In this document: positions 7,961 through 15,380 of the stretch, piece after piece | Layout: each line of letters begins with the position of its first letter | Numbering within the stretch: the stretch's first letter is position 1 | Source: CAZSWR01 sp964610885 | GTDB lineage: Bacteria; Bacteroidota; Ignavibacteria; Kapaibacteriales; UBA2268 | Reading direction: 5' to 3' | Assembly: GCA_964610885.1 (NCBI GenBank) | Contig: CAZSWR010000034.1 | Coordinates: 1-32,850 of the forward strand | Length of the DNA stretch: 32,850 nt | The notes under the pieces: generated by a model | Databases searched by the model: none | What the model was told of the DNA's origin: nothing | The model's input: only the letters and a program-made list of their open reading frames with translations | Translations under genes and position numbers: made by a program

Positions 7961-8422
7961 TTACGGATGAATGCGGAACGAAATATCGTTCAAGAAGAAG
8001 AGTTTCCCTTCTTCGACCACGTTGAATTTGTCGTCCAATTTGGCGCAATAGCAGGTATCGTATGCTTTTTCGCGGCCATAGATGTGAATCATCGCGAAAA
8101 TGCCTTCTTCTTCGACATTTTTGGGAACCACTTCGATAAAACTCTGTTTTGCATAGTTACGATAAAGGAAGCCATATTTGGCCAGGTTAATCTCTGTTTT
8201 CAAAGTGTTTTCTGCTTCGTATTCCACTTTGGCGCGGACGATCAGGTCGAAAAGTGCTTCGAGCAATGCGTCAAGATTTTCGTCCTGGCCGACGTTGTTC
8301 CAATTGATTCCGGCCTTCTGAAGCGATGGTACAACTGAAAGTACAGAATCGCGAAAGTGCCCCATAAGATCGGCAACTTCAATCTTCCTTAGTGCTTCGT
8401 TTTTTGTTACAATACCACTCAT
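7961..8422 (-). CDS. Hypothetical cytoplasmic protein
   Basis: I do not recognise this 153-aa protein. It has no signal peptide or membrane segment. The N-terminal half is helical and acidic (LMGHFRDSVLSVVPSLQKAGI; ENLDALLEALFDLIVRAKVEYEAENTL). The C-terminal half looks like beta strands (FIEVVPKNVEEEGIFAMIHIYG; GKLFFLNDISFRIHP). I used the ATG at 8422; the reading frame could start at a TTG at 8437. It lies 106 bases upstream of recO on the same strand and might be co-transcribed with it. Even codon use and the lack of any better overlapping frame support a real gene. Confidence 0.7.
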   Translation of the reverse strand: MSGIVTKNEALRKIEVADLMGHFRDSVLSVVPSLQKAGINWNNVGQDENLDALLEALFDLIVRAKVEYEAENTLKTEINLAKYGFLYRNYAKQSFIEVVPKNVEEEGIFAMIHIYGREKAYDTCYCAKLDDKFNVVEEGKLFFLNDISFRIHP

Positions 8423-8603
8423 TTTTGTATATCTCAAAAATATTAATAAATATCACATTTGTAACTATTTGAATTTTATATTGATTGCGAAAATTATTTT
8501 CGTTTATCAAAAACTATCCGTATTTTTGAACTCGGATAGACAACAAATATAATAAAGTTTGTTGACTTCGCGAACTTCGGGGCTCAATTATTTTTGTACG
8601 GAA

Positions 8604-8618
8604 GGCGGACGATCCGCC
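8604..8618. other. Short GC hairpin in ffh upstream region
   Basis: GGCGGA-CGA-TCCGCC forms a perfect 6-bp stem in the 408-base gap between the hypothetical gene (start 8422) and ffh (8831). There is no T tract. The rest of the gap holds repeat copy 4 and AT-rich sequence, and no gene is visible. Confidence 0.4.
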
Positions 8619-8715
8619 CCAACTGCAAAATACAAATTTTCCCCAAGAAATTGAAACGAATTTATTGGCTTGATCTTTCAGAGGCTCGCTCAGAGCAACA
8701 AAGAAGCCATTGAAC

Positions 8716-8799
8716 AGGTGGCGACTGCCACTTTATTTTTCCGAGGGCAGCGCAATGAAGAAAGGAAAGATGAACAAGAATTCAATTTTCCTAATATTA
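8716..8799 (+). repeat. Interspersed repeat, copy 4
   Basis: This copy is full length and in the same orientation as copy 2: GTGGCGACTGCCAC hairpin, TTTATTTTTC, GAGGGCAGCGCA, ATGAAGAAAGGAAAG, and an outer end near CTAATATTAG. It ends about 31 bases before the ffh start and so makes up most of the ffh leader. Two reading frames are open through it: one continuing the VATAT...QRNEERKD pattern seen in copy 3, and the mini-ORF MKKGKMNKNSIFLILDINNRK ending at 8820. Confidence 0.85.
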
Positions 8800-8830
8800 G
8801 ATATTAATAATCGAAAATAGAGAACGAAAC

Positions 8831-10168
8831 ATGTTTGAGAATTTAACCGAGAAACTAGAATCCGCGCTTAAGCGCTTTCGTGGTCAATCTAAAATTTCCG
8901 AAGAGAACATCCAAGACGCATTGGTAGAAATCCGCCGGGCCTTGCTCGAAGCCGACGTCAATTTGAACGTAGCGAAGAAATTCGTCGAAGACGTCCGCGA
9001 GAAGTCCATTGGCACCGAGGTCAAGGGCAACGTGATGCCGGAGCAGTTGATTGTTAAAATCGTCCACGACGAAATCATCGACCTTCTCGGTGCGAAGAAA
9101 AGCGACCTTGTTTTCTCGCCGCATCCGCCGACAGTCGTCCTCGTGGCCGGCCTTCAGGGATCCGGTAAGACGACGTTTTGCGCCAAACTCGCCAAGAATT
9201 TGCGCAAGAAGGGCCGCCAGCCGCTACTCGTGGCCTGCGACGTGCACCGCCCCGCCGCTATCGACCAATTAAAGACCTTGGGCCAATCGATCGGCCTGCC
9301 GGTCTTCTCTGCCGATACGAAGGACGCCGTCCAAATCGCTTCCGATTCGCTTGCATACGCCAAGAAATTCGCTCGCGACGTGGTCATCGTCGATACTGCC
9401 GGCCGTTTGACCATCGACGAAGAGATGATGAACGAGGTGCAAAACATCTCGAACGCCGTCAAACCAATAGAAACCCTCTTTGTTTGCGACGCTATGATCG
9501 GCCAGGATGCCGTAACCACTGCAAAAGCTTTCCACGACAAACTGAACCTGACGGGCGTCGTACTGACCAAGCTCGATGGCGACACACGCGGTGGCGCTGC
9601 GCTTTCGGTCATGTCCGTCGTCGGCAAACCAATCAAATTCGTCGGTATCGGCGAAAAGGTGGACGCTCTAGAACCCTTCCATCCCGAACGTATCGCTTCG
9701 CGTATCCTCGGTATGGGCGATATCCTGACGCTCGTCGAAAAGGCCGAGCAGGAATTCGATTCGAAACAAGCCAAAGAATTAGAGGATAAAATTCGCAAGA
9801 ATGAATTCAATTTCAATGACTTCCTCGACCAGCTCAATACAATCCGCAAAATGGGATCGATTCGCGACCTTTTGGGATTCATTCCCGGTATGGACAAGGC
9901 ATTGAAAAACATCAATATCGACGATAGCGCGTTCAACAAGGTCGAAGCTATCATCTATTCGATGACACAATTCGAACGGAAGAATCCGAAGCTCATCAAC
10001 GGTTCCCGCCGCAAACGCATCGCAGACGGTAGCGGCACCACCGTGCAGGACGTGAACCGACTGCTCAAACAATTCGACGATATGCAGAAAATGATGAAAA
10101 ACATTTCCCGCGGCGGCAAATCCCGATTCATGAAAGGGCTGAACCTTCCGCCGGGATTCGGAATGTAA
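8831..10168 (+). CDS. ffh: Signal recognition particle protein (SRP54)
   Basis: This 445-aa protein is the SRP GTPase that binds signal sequences of nascent proteins and 4.5S RNA and delivers ribosomes to FtsY. The N domain spans about 1-95. The G domain holds GLQGSGKTT (G1, 107-115), DVHRPAA (137-143), DTAGR (G3, 188-192) and TKLDGDTRGG (G4, 246-255). The Met-rich M domain covers about 300-445 and includes SRRKRIADGSGTTVQDVNRLLKQF and the terminal MKGLNLPPGFGM. It is followed after 66 bases by rpsP, a common neighbour. Its leader is largely repeat copy 4. No ffs RNA gene was seen nearby. Confidence 0.98.
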   Translation: MFENLTEKLESALKRFRGQSKISEENIQDALVEIRRALLEADVNLNVAKKFVEDVREKSIGTEVKGNVMPEQLIVKIVHDEIIDLLGAKKSDLVFSPHPPTVVLVAGLQGSGKTTFCAKLAKNLRKKGRQPLLVACDVHRPAAIDQLKTLGQSIGLPVFSADTKDAVQIASDSLAYAKKFARDVVIVDTAGRLTIDEEMMNEVQNISNAVKPIETLFVCDAMIGQDAVTTAKAFHDKLNLTGVVLTKLDGDTRGGAALSVMSVVGKPIKFVGIGEKVDALEPFHPERIASRILGMGDILTLVEKAEQEFDSKQAKELEDKIRKNEFNFNDFLDQLNTIRKMGSIRDLLGFIPGMDKALKNINIDDSAFNKVEAIIYSMTQFERKNPKLINGSRRKRIADGSGTTVQDVNRLLKQFDDMQKMMKNISRGGKSRFMKGLNLPPGFGM

Positions 10169-10234
10169 GCATCGCAAAGAGAAAAAGTATTTTGATATAG
10201 ATATTATTAATAAATCAATTTTTTAGAGGTAAAA

Positions 10235-10657
10235 ATGGTTAAGCTTCGTTTAAGAAGAAAAGGTAGAGCTCACCACCCCGTATATGATGTGGTAGCAATC
10301 GATTCACGCAAAAAACGCGACGGTGCATTCATCGAGCGTCTCGGATACTACGATCCGCACACGCGCCCCTCGACATTCAAAGTTGACTCCGATCGCGCCA
10401 TCTACTGGCTCAACGTCGGCGCCCAACCCACCAACTTGGTTCGCAACATCCTTAGCTACGAAGGTATCCTTCTTCGCCGCCAAATGCAATTCAAAGGCAA
10501 ACCCGAATCTGAAATCGAAGAAGCTATCAAACGCCACAAAGAAGTAGCAAAAGCTCGCTACAACCGCAGAAAAGAAATCCGCAAGAAAAGAGAAGCCGCC
10601 AAAGCAAAAGCCGAAGCAGAAGCAAAAGCAGCCGGCGAAGCACCAGCAGCAGAATAA
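10235..10657 (+). CDS. rpsP: 30S ribosomal protein S16
   Basis: This 140-aa S16 binds 16S rRNA in the body of the small subunit. The core (about 1-85) is typical: MVKLRLRRKGRAHHPVYDVVAIDSR, IERLGYYDPHTRPSTFKVD and WLNVGAQPTNLVRNIL. The C-terminal extension (about 86-140) is a charged Lys/Glu/Ala-rich helix, longer than in E. coli S16 and common in Bacteroidota. AGAGGT lies four bases before the ATG. It is the last gene of an ffh-rpsP unit closed by the terminator at 10683-10726. Neighbours often found with rpsP (rimM, trmD, rplS) are absent here. Confidence 0.97.
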   Translation: MVKLRLRRKGRAHHPVYDVVAIDSRKKRDGAFIERLGYYDPHTRPSTFKVDSDRAIYWLNVGAQPTNLVRNILSYEGILLRRQMQFKGKPESEIEEAIKRHKEVAKARYNRRKEIRKKREAAKAKAEAEAKAAGEAPAAE

Positions 10658-10682
10658 TTTCTCAACGTTTCTCGAGAAGAAT

Positions 10683-10726
10683 AAAAAAAAGCCCTTTCGC
10701 TCATCGCGCAGCGGGGGCTTTTTTCG
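10683..10726 (+). terminator. Intrinsic terminator after rpsP
   Basis: AAAAAAGCCC pairs with GGGCTTTTTT around a 20-base loop containing a small inner CGC/GCG stem, followed by more T residues. It begins 26 bases after the rpsP stop. Confidence 0.85.
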
Positions 10727-10764
10727 TTTTTGGACGAGTAGTTTGGAACCTGTTCGACTTTTCA

Positions 10765-10997
10765 TCGAGACGTGGCTATTCATGTTCAACCCCTTCGGGG
10801 TTGGTGTTCCACAAGGAAGTTGTACTACCATTCTAAATTGTAGTATCACTCTATCATCATATATATCAACTATTTACATTCCCCTCTTTTCTAAGGAGGG
10901 GTGCCCGGAGGGCGGGGTGGTTCTGATACTCCCGATGCTCACAAAGCCCACGCCTCTCGAGACGTGGTTATTCATGTTCAACCCCTTCGGGGTTGGT
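10765..10997. repeat. 41-bp direct repeat pair with CCCC-TTC-GGGG hairpins
   Basis: The unit TCGAGACGTGG(C/T)TATTCATG... ending AACCCCTTCGGGGTTGGT occurs at 10765-10805 and 10957-10997 with one base different. Each unit contains a 7-bp hairpin CAACCCC-TTC-GGGGTTG. Between the copies, at 10881-10901, CCCCTC pairs with GAGGGG and is followed by a G-rich stretch to about 10920. The whole stretch from 10727 to 11020 is non-coding by my reading. Confidence 0.7.
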
Positions 10998-11020
10998 TTT
11001 CAACTCTATCCTAATAACAG

Positions 11021-11055
11021 AAAAACCCGAACTCAATTTGAATTCGGGTTTTGAT
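11021..11055. terminator. Bidirectional terminator between rpsP region and 11075 gene
   Basis: AAAACCCGAACTCAA pairs with TTGAATTCGGGTTTT with a single mismatch and almost no loop. It is flanked by A-runs on the left and T-runs on the right. It lies about 20 bases past the stop of the minus-strand gene at 11075 and can stop transcription from both sides. Confidence 0.75.
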
Positions 11056-11074
11056 TTTTCGAGAAGCGAGCCGC

Positions 11075-11452
11075 CTATTTTGCCGGGGCAACAGTGGCCC
11101 AGGGCAGTTCGGCCTCCACGGGCGACACGTTGGGCGTGTTTTCGTCGATTCGGGGTTTGAGCGTATCCACCAAGAATTTGTGGACTCCCTTTGCCCTCGA
11201 GAGCGGGAGTTCGGCCCAAGTAACGTTCAGCCCGAGATGGAAGAAGGCGATCATAGACAGATCGCGTTTCAGTTTAGTCAATTCGGAGCTGATGTTCCCG
11301 CTGCCCACGCGCACCACGTTTGGCGCAGCGGTTCCGCCATACCACAGCACGAATACTCCATCCATACCTTTGAGCGACTTGTGTTCCAAATCGAGTTTCG
11401 TCAATTCGCACCAAACGCCGCCTTTGCATTTAAACCAGTGAATATCAATCAA
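11075..11452 (-). CDS. Conserved hypothetical protein, possibly GIY-YIG-like
   Basis: This is a 125-aa cytoplasmic protein. It opens with a short FKCKGGVWCELTKLDL segment. Then GVFVLWYGGTAAPNVVRVGSGNISSELTKLKRD resembles the GVY-I...VRVG...NI..RL..H pattern of GIY-YIG-type folds. It continues with GLNVTWAELPLSRAKGVHKFLVDTLKPRIDE and a short Pro/Ala-rich end. I know similar unnamed proteins but cannot assign activity, and the catalytic Arg/Glu layout of GIY-YIG nucleases is not convincingly met. The start is a TTG at 11452 with GGAGA eight bases upstream; no ATG is available in frame. It lies just 57 bases downstream of rsmE on the same strand. Confidence 0.65.
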   Translation of the reverse strand: MIDIHWFKCKGGVWCELTKLDLEHKSLKGMDGVFVLWYGGTAAPNVVRVGSGNISSELTKLKRDLSMIAFFHLGLNVTWAELPLSRAKGVHKFLVDTLKPRIDENTPNVSPVEAELPWATVAPAK

Positions 11453-11509
11453 AACGTATCTCCGTATTTCAAATTCTCAATTAATTATTATTACTGATAA
11501 ACAAGAGTT

Positions 11510-12208
11510 TTATTTTATATCGCTTGCCGAAAAAATGCTCAAGGCAGCTATTGCAGCCGTTTCTGCGCGCAACCTTCGGCGGCCGAGTTTCCACGAGCGT
11601 GTGCGTTTGTCTTGTTTGATCTGCTCGATTTCTTTGTCGGTGAGGCCGCCCTCCGGCCCGATGACGATCAGGGCTGGAAATTCAACCGAAGCCGCGCACG
11701 GGCTGTCTCCGTCTTCGTCAGCGAGGATAATTGTAGCGAAATGATCGCTCTCGAGTATGTCCGAAAGTTTCGTGGCGGCGTAGATTTCCGGCGCCATCGA
11801 GCGTTTCGATTGGCAGACGGCGGCGATTGCTTTGGCCTTCATGCGTTCCGGGTTCAACCGAAGCCATTGGCTGCGCTGCGTCATTAGCGGAACGAATCCC
11901 GATACGCCCAATTCAATCGACTTTTCGAGCGCGAACTCGAAGCGGTCTCGGCTGTCGATGATCCCCAACGCAAGTGAGTATTCAGCCGTTGGTTCGCCTG
12001 CCATTTCGGTTGTGTCAATCACTCGGAGCAAATAGCCGCTTTTGCCCATCTCGAACGCGGTGCATTCGTGGACGAAGCCCTCTGCAGACGTCGCAAGCAC
12101 TTTCCCACCCGTCCGGAGCCTGAGCGCGCGCAAGTGTTTGGCTTCCTCGCCTTCGATGGTGAATTCCTTTGCCTCGCGGCGCAATCCAGAGATGTATATA
12201 CATTCCAT
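11510..12208 (-). CDS. rsmE: 16S rRNA (uracil1498-N3)-methyltransferase
   Basis: This 232-aa SPOUT methyltransferase makes m3U1498 in 16S rRNA. The N-terminal PUA-like part includes GEEAKHLRALRLRTGGKV. The knotted SAM-binding part has GIIDSRDRFEFALEKSIELGVSGFVPLMTQRSQW, then VIGPEGGLTDKEIEQ and LGRRRLRAETAAIAAL, which are family hallmarks. I chose the ATG at 12208 (MECIYISG) because family proteins begin close to the PUA strand; the frame is open to a TTG at 12226. It is the last clear gene of the ruvA-hydrolase-TrxR-like-radical SAM run, separated from the radical SAM gene by repeat copy 5. Confidence 0.94.
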   Translation of the reverse strand: MECIYISGLRREAKEFTIEGEEAKHLRALRLRTGGKVLATSAEGFVHECTAFEMGKSGYLLRVIDTTEMAGEPTAEYSLALGIIDSRDRFEFALEKSIELGVSGFVPLMTQRSQWLRLNPERMKAKAIAAVCQSKRSMAPEIYAATKLSDILESDHFATIILADEDGDSPCAASVEFPALIVIGPEGGLTDKEIEQIKQDKRTRSWKLGRRRLRAETAAIAALSIFSASDIK

Positions 12209-12253
12209 AAAGTATCCTGATTTCAAATTTAAGGAAAGCTGAACTCATGTAAA

Positions 12254-12305
12254 ACTTACCTTACGTCAATGCGCTGCCCCAAAAGTAGTGGCAGTCGCCA
12301 CTTAT
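12254..12305 (-). repeat. Interspersed repeat, copy 5 (shortened; terminator-like)
   Basis: Read on the minus strand, the repeat begins inside the TAA stop of the radical SAM gene: AGTGGC-GACT-GCCACT followed by ACTTTT, then GGGGCAGCGCATTGACG. The hairpin stem is 6 bp. The outer half of the family consensus is missing or diverged, and the ATG of the mini-ORF is changed to ATT. Confidence 0.75.
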
Positions 12306-13246
12306 GATATTTCTTCGATGGGGTAGGTGTACGCAGACGAATAATGCTTGCCGGCATTGAGGAAAGTCCTGATCACCTGGCCGCAATTGCTGCCAATTTT
12401 GTTCTCTTCGTATTCGCCGATGCTCATGATGACGTCGTAGCCGGCCTCGCCGAGCGAGTTTTTGATTCTTTTATATGTTTGGGAAGTGATCACGAGCGAA
12501 GTAATGTTATTCTCGACGGTGGCTGTCGTTGGGTTGATCGGCGTGATCTTGATTGCGAAATTCTCCGGTGAGAAATATTCTTTCAGCACGTTAATATCGA
12601 TTTGCTGCTCTTCGGCCAGAGCGAAATTGAGCGTAACTTTTTTGTCGCCCGGGGAGCGAAAGCGTTCGGCGTAGTCCGCGATCGAACGGAAATCCCAAGT
12701 TCGGACAGGAATCAATTCGCGGCGGCGGGTCTCGTCTGTGTCGTGAATCGAAAATTGCAGTTGGAATCGGCCACGGTAGTGCCTGTCTTTGATTTCGATC
12801 AACCTTTCGAAAAACTCGTCGGTTATCGCGGTCCGTGGCGCAACGGTGGAGACCGAAGGAATGAATCCAGGGGCGTCGTAGCGCGATGGGAATTCGTCCA
12901 AACAATCTATGACGGCCGGATTGAGCGAAGGATCGCCCATGCGCGCAAATTGGATTTTGAATTTCTCGATTGGTATCTGCCTCGAGCCGAAGCGTTGAAT
13001 GACAGGGAAGTCTATCTGAGCGAATAATTCTTCCGTCGAAAGGGCGCCCTCGTAGAATGAACCCGAATCGCAAAACTTGCAGGATACGGGGCATCCGCAA
13101 AGCGTTGAAATGATAATAACCCATTTTTTCTCGATAGGGAAGGGCGGTTGTACCGATTCTACGAATTCCACATATCGGCCCCGTTCGGTTTCTGCTAAGT
13201 AAACAGTGGCAATGGTCGATTCAGATGTTTTTGCTACAACTCTCAT
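12302..13246 (-). CDS. RlmN-like radical SAM protein (stand-alone)
   Basis: This is a 314-aa radical SAM enzyme. The 4Fe-4S motif is GCPVSCKFCD (C52, C56, C59). It is followed by RlmN-like text, including FKIQFARMGDPSLNPAVID, FIPSVSTVAP, LQFSIHDTDETRRRELIPV, VTLNFALAEEQQID and IKITPINP, and ends with GSNCGQ (C288). That last Cys matches the position of the catalytic methyl-accepting Cys of RlmN/Cfr. Unlike RlmN (2-methyladenosine on 23S rRNA and tRNA) it lacks the N-terminal accessory domain. It therefore belongs to an orphan RlmN-like branch with unknown substrate. I chose the ATG at 13246 (GAGG four bases upstream) over a TTG at 13264. It follows the TrxR-like gene by 36 bases. Confidence 0.8.
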   Translation of the reverse strand: MRVVAKTSESTIATVYLAETERGRYVEFVESVQPPFPIEKKWVIIISTLCGCPVSCKFCDSGSFYEGALSTEELFAQIDFPVIQRFGSRQIPIEKFKIQFARMGDPSLNPAVIDCLDEFPSRYDAPGFIPSVSTVAPRTAITDEFFERLIEIKDRHYRGRFQLQFSIHDTDETRRRELIPVRTWDFRSIADYAERFRSPGDKKVTLNFALAEEQQIDINVLKEYFSPENFAIKITPINPTTATVENNITSLVITSQTYKRIKNSLGEAGYDVIMSIGEYEENKIGSNCGQVIRTFLNAGKHYSSAYTYPIEEIS

Positions 13247-13282
13247 TTGGCCTCGAAAAAGCAATAGTTTGATAATAAAAAC

Positions 13283-14131
13283 TTATTGTCGGAGCAAATC
13301 GCATATCTGCAATGCTGCCCGCAGCCCGTCTCCGGCGGCTATGGCGCACTGTCTCATTGTGCCGTTAGTAGCGTCTCCGATTGTATAGAACCCGGTTGTA
13401 CCGGAAGGAATATCAATATCCGGCAGTGCCGGCTGCCTTCCGGTTGCAAAAATAAGAAAATCCGACCGATATTCGATAATTGAATCGCCGAATGTGCAAA
13501 AAAGCTTCAATTCTTGGCCGGAATGAGTCAATCGAAGCGGAGCCACACCACGGCAAACCGAGATGTTCGGATTCTCACTCGCCCTCAGAACCAACAAAGG
13601 CAATGCCCGCGGGTTTTGGCTTCTCAGCAGTATGAGTACTTTGTTTTTGGCTGAAAGATTCAGGGCATAGTCGAAAGCGGCATCGCCCCCGCCCACAATA
13701 GATATTTGCTTGCCGGAGCAATCCATGATGTCCGCAATTTCTGTGAAGACACCTTCCATGCTGTCAGCCTCGATGATCGGAATGATGGCCCGGGTGCCGG
13801 TGGCCACGATGCAATACTTTGAATGGATGACGCCTTTATCTGTTCGGATAATGAAATGATCAGTATAAGAAATGGAATCGGCTGTGGCTTGAATAATTTC
13901 AATACTATGGGCATCGATTTGCTTTTCGAGCTGTTCGGAAAAATCTCGGCCCGAAATGCCGCTGGGGAATCCGGGATAGTTTTCAATCAGGTTGGCATTG
14001 CGAACCAGGCCACCGATGGACTTCTTTTCGATGAGGCATACATCCGCTCCGAACCTCTTCAGCTGGACGGCAGCGCTTACGCCCGAGATTCCTGCACCGA
14101 CGATGGCAACTTCGCGGATTGGGTTGTTCAT
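13283..14131 (-). CDS. Thioredoxin reductase-like FAD/NAD(P)H flavoprotein lacking CxxC
   Basis: This 282-aa protein has the TrxR fold: FAD motif GAGISG (12-17), GGLVRNANLIENYPGFPSGISG (substrate/FAD loop as in TrxB), NAD(P) motif GGGDAAFDYA (147-156), and a C-terminal TIGDATNGTMRQCAIAAGDG. Where TrxB has the CATC redox pair there is only IMDCSGKQ (C138), so it cannot reduce thioredoxin in the usual way. It may be a ferredoxin/flavodoxin-NADP reductase-like or other electron donor. The adjacent radical SAM gene makes an electron-supply role attractive, but this is inference. I chose the ATG at 14131, which overlaps the upstream hydrolase stop as ATGA, indicating translational coupling; the longer frame to 14302 is out-of-frame hydrolase sequence. 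Confidence 0.8.
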   Translation of the reverse strand: MNNPIREVAIVGAGISGVSAAVQLKRFGADVCLIEKKSIGGLVRNANLIENYPGFPSGISGRDFSEQLEKQIDAHSIEIIQATADSISYTDHFIIRTDKGVIHSKYCIVATGTRAIIPIIEADSMEGVFTEIADIMDCSGKQISIVGGGDAAFDYALNLSAKNKVLILLRSQNPRALPLLVLRASENPNISVCRGVAPLRLTHSGQELKLFCTFGDSIIEYRSDFLIFATGRQPALPDIDIPSGTTGFYTIGDATNGTMRQCAIAAGDGLRAALQICDLLRQ

Positions 14132-14772
14132 TTCGTGATTCCTATGGCAATTTCTTGGCTGGTTGCAATATGAGCAAATCCGTGGGCCAGGGAAAGCAAG
14201 GTGTTCGCGTGGACTCGGCGGTTGTAGTCGCAGACTGCATCGGCCGCGACGATAACGCGGTATCCGCGTACAAATGCGCTTCTGGCAGTGGTTTCGATGC
14301 ACAGGTGGCAGACCAACCCGCAGATGATAACCGTGTCGATCTCTCGTTCGCGGAGGTATTCGTCCAGTCCGGTCAGGAAAAATGCGTCGTACTGGGTTTT
14401 ACGGAAAATTACAGCCTCGCGGGATTGAACGCTGGCGGCAATGGAACTTTCGCTATCCATTTCGCTGATATAATCTCCCCACCAATTTTTCATCATGCAG
14501 GCATCGCCTTCGCTGTTGATGTGCTGAGTCAGGACAACGGGCAGCCCGGCCGTTCGGGTCGCTTCGATCAGGCCATTCACCTGCGGGACGATTGCCGGCG
14601 CCGATGGCAGGAAGGAATGCGCTCCCTCGCGGACAAAATAGTCCTGCATATCGACCACCAAGAGCGCAGCGCGTATCGATGGCCAATCGACCGATTTCAG
14701 TTTCGTTTCTTTGCGGATCTCTTCGATTATGCTTTCCGCAAAATTGTTCCCGATGTAGCTTTCTCTTTTCAT
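14128..14772 (-). CDS. Isochorismatase-family cysteine hydrolase
   Basis: This 214-aa protein of the isochorismatase-like hydrolase superfamily (nicotinamidases, N-carbamoylsarcosine amidases and relatives) carries the triad D41 (LLVVDMQDYF), K125 (IFRKTQYDAF) and C158 (CGLVCHLCIETTARSAFVRGY). It also has the cis-peptide-type GLVCH segment. An N-terminal extension of about 30 residues (with KRESYIGNNFAESIIEEIRKETK) precedes the domain. Substrate cannot be set from sequence; the metal-binding Asp/His set of PncA nicotinamidases is not evident. It is tightly packed: 8 bases after ruvA and 4 bases overlapping the TrxR-like gene. Confidence 0.88.
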   Translation of the reverse strand: MKRESYIGNNFAESIIEEIRKETKLKSVDWPSIRAALLVVDMQDYFVREGAHSFLPSAPAIVPQVNGLIEATRTAGLPVVLTQHINSEGDACMMKNWWGDYISEMDSESSIAASVQSREAVIFRKTQYDAFFLTGLDEYLREREIDTVIICGLVCHLCIETTARSAFVRGYRVIVAADAVCDYNRRVHANTLLSLAHGFAHIATSQEIAIGITK

Positions 14773-14780
14773 AATGCCAA

Positions 14781-15380
14781 TTACGATAATGCGTAGCGCA
14801 ATGCTTTTCGGATTAGCACTTCGGCGCCAATTTCTTCGCTTCCATTCTCGGCGAGTACCTTGCGGATTGCCTTCTCGGCGGTCGCGGTGTTGTATCCCAA
14901 GGTAACCAATGCCGAAAGTGCCTCTTGGACGATAAAGCTCGAATGGTCTGCCGATGTGGCTTGCTCGGAAATCTCGATTTTGGTGATTTTGTCTCGCAGC
15001 TCGAGCACCAATCTTTCGGCAGATTTCTGGCCGATGCCCGGGATTTTCTTTATTGCGACGACGTTATTCGTGAGCACGTGGTGGCGCAGCTCGGCCAGGT
15101 CCAAAGACGAGAGGACGGAGAGCGCTATCTTCGGCCCAATGCCATTGATCTGCGTGAGCAGACGAAAAGCGCTTCGCTCGGCTTCGTCAGAGAATCCGAA
15201 TAGCTGCATCGCGTCCTCGCGGTGCACAAGGATCGTTAGTAGGACAGCTTTTTCGCCTTCGGGCGGCAGCGCATCGCTTGTGTTCAATGAAATGCTGACA
15301 AGGTATCCGACGCCACCGCAATCGATTACGGCTTCGTTGGAGTTCTTTTTTATCAATGTGCCGGAAAGTCTTTCAATCAT
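14781..15380 (-). CDS. ruvA: Holliday junction branch migration protein RuvA
   Basis: This 199-aa subunit forms tetramers that hold four-way DNA junctions for the RuvB motor and RuvC resolvase. The OB-fold domain starts MIERLSGTLIKKNSNEAVIDCGGVGYLVSISL. The two helix-hairpin-helix motifs are LTQINGIGPKIALSVLSSL and IKKIPGIGQKSAERLVLELRDK. The C-terminal RuvB-contacting domain includes EALSALVTLGYNTATAEKAIRKVL. ruvB and ruvC are not in this window. It is the first gene of the packed minus-strand run leading into the hydrolase, TrxR-like and radical SAM genes. Confidence 0.97.
   Translation of the reverse strand: MIERLSGTLIKKNSNEAVIDCGGVGYLVSISLNTSDALPPEGEKAVLLTILVHREDAMQLFGFSDEAERSAFRLLTQINGIGPKIALSVLSSLDLAELRHHVLTNNVVAIKKIPGIGQKSAERLVLELRDKITKIEISEQATSADHSSFIVQEALSALVTLGYNTATAEKAIRKVLAENGSEEIGAEVLIRKALRYALS

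Noticed and set aside
10743..11054. 103-codon plus-strand frame with the peptide ETWLFMFNPFGVG twice
   Set aside because: The repeated peptide is simply the 41-bp direct repeat read twice. The frame runs through two hairpin elements and a terminator, and the translation shows no domain.
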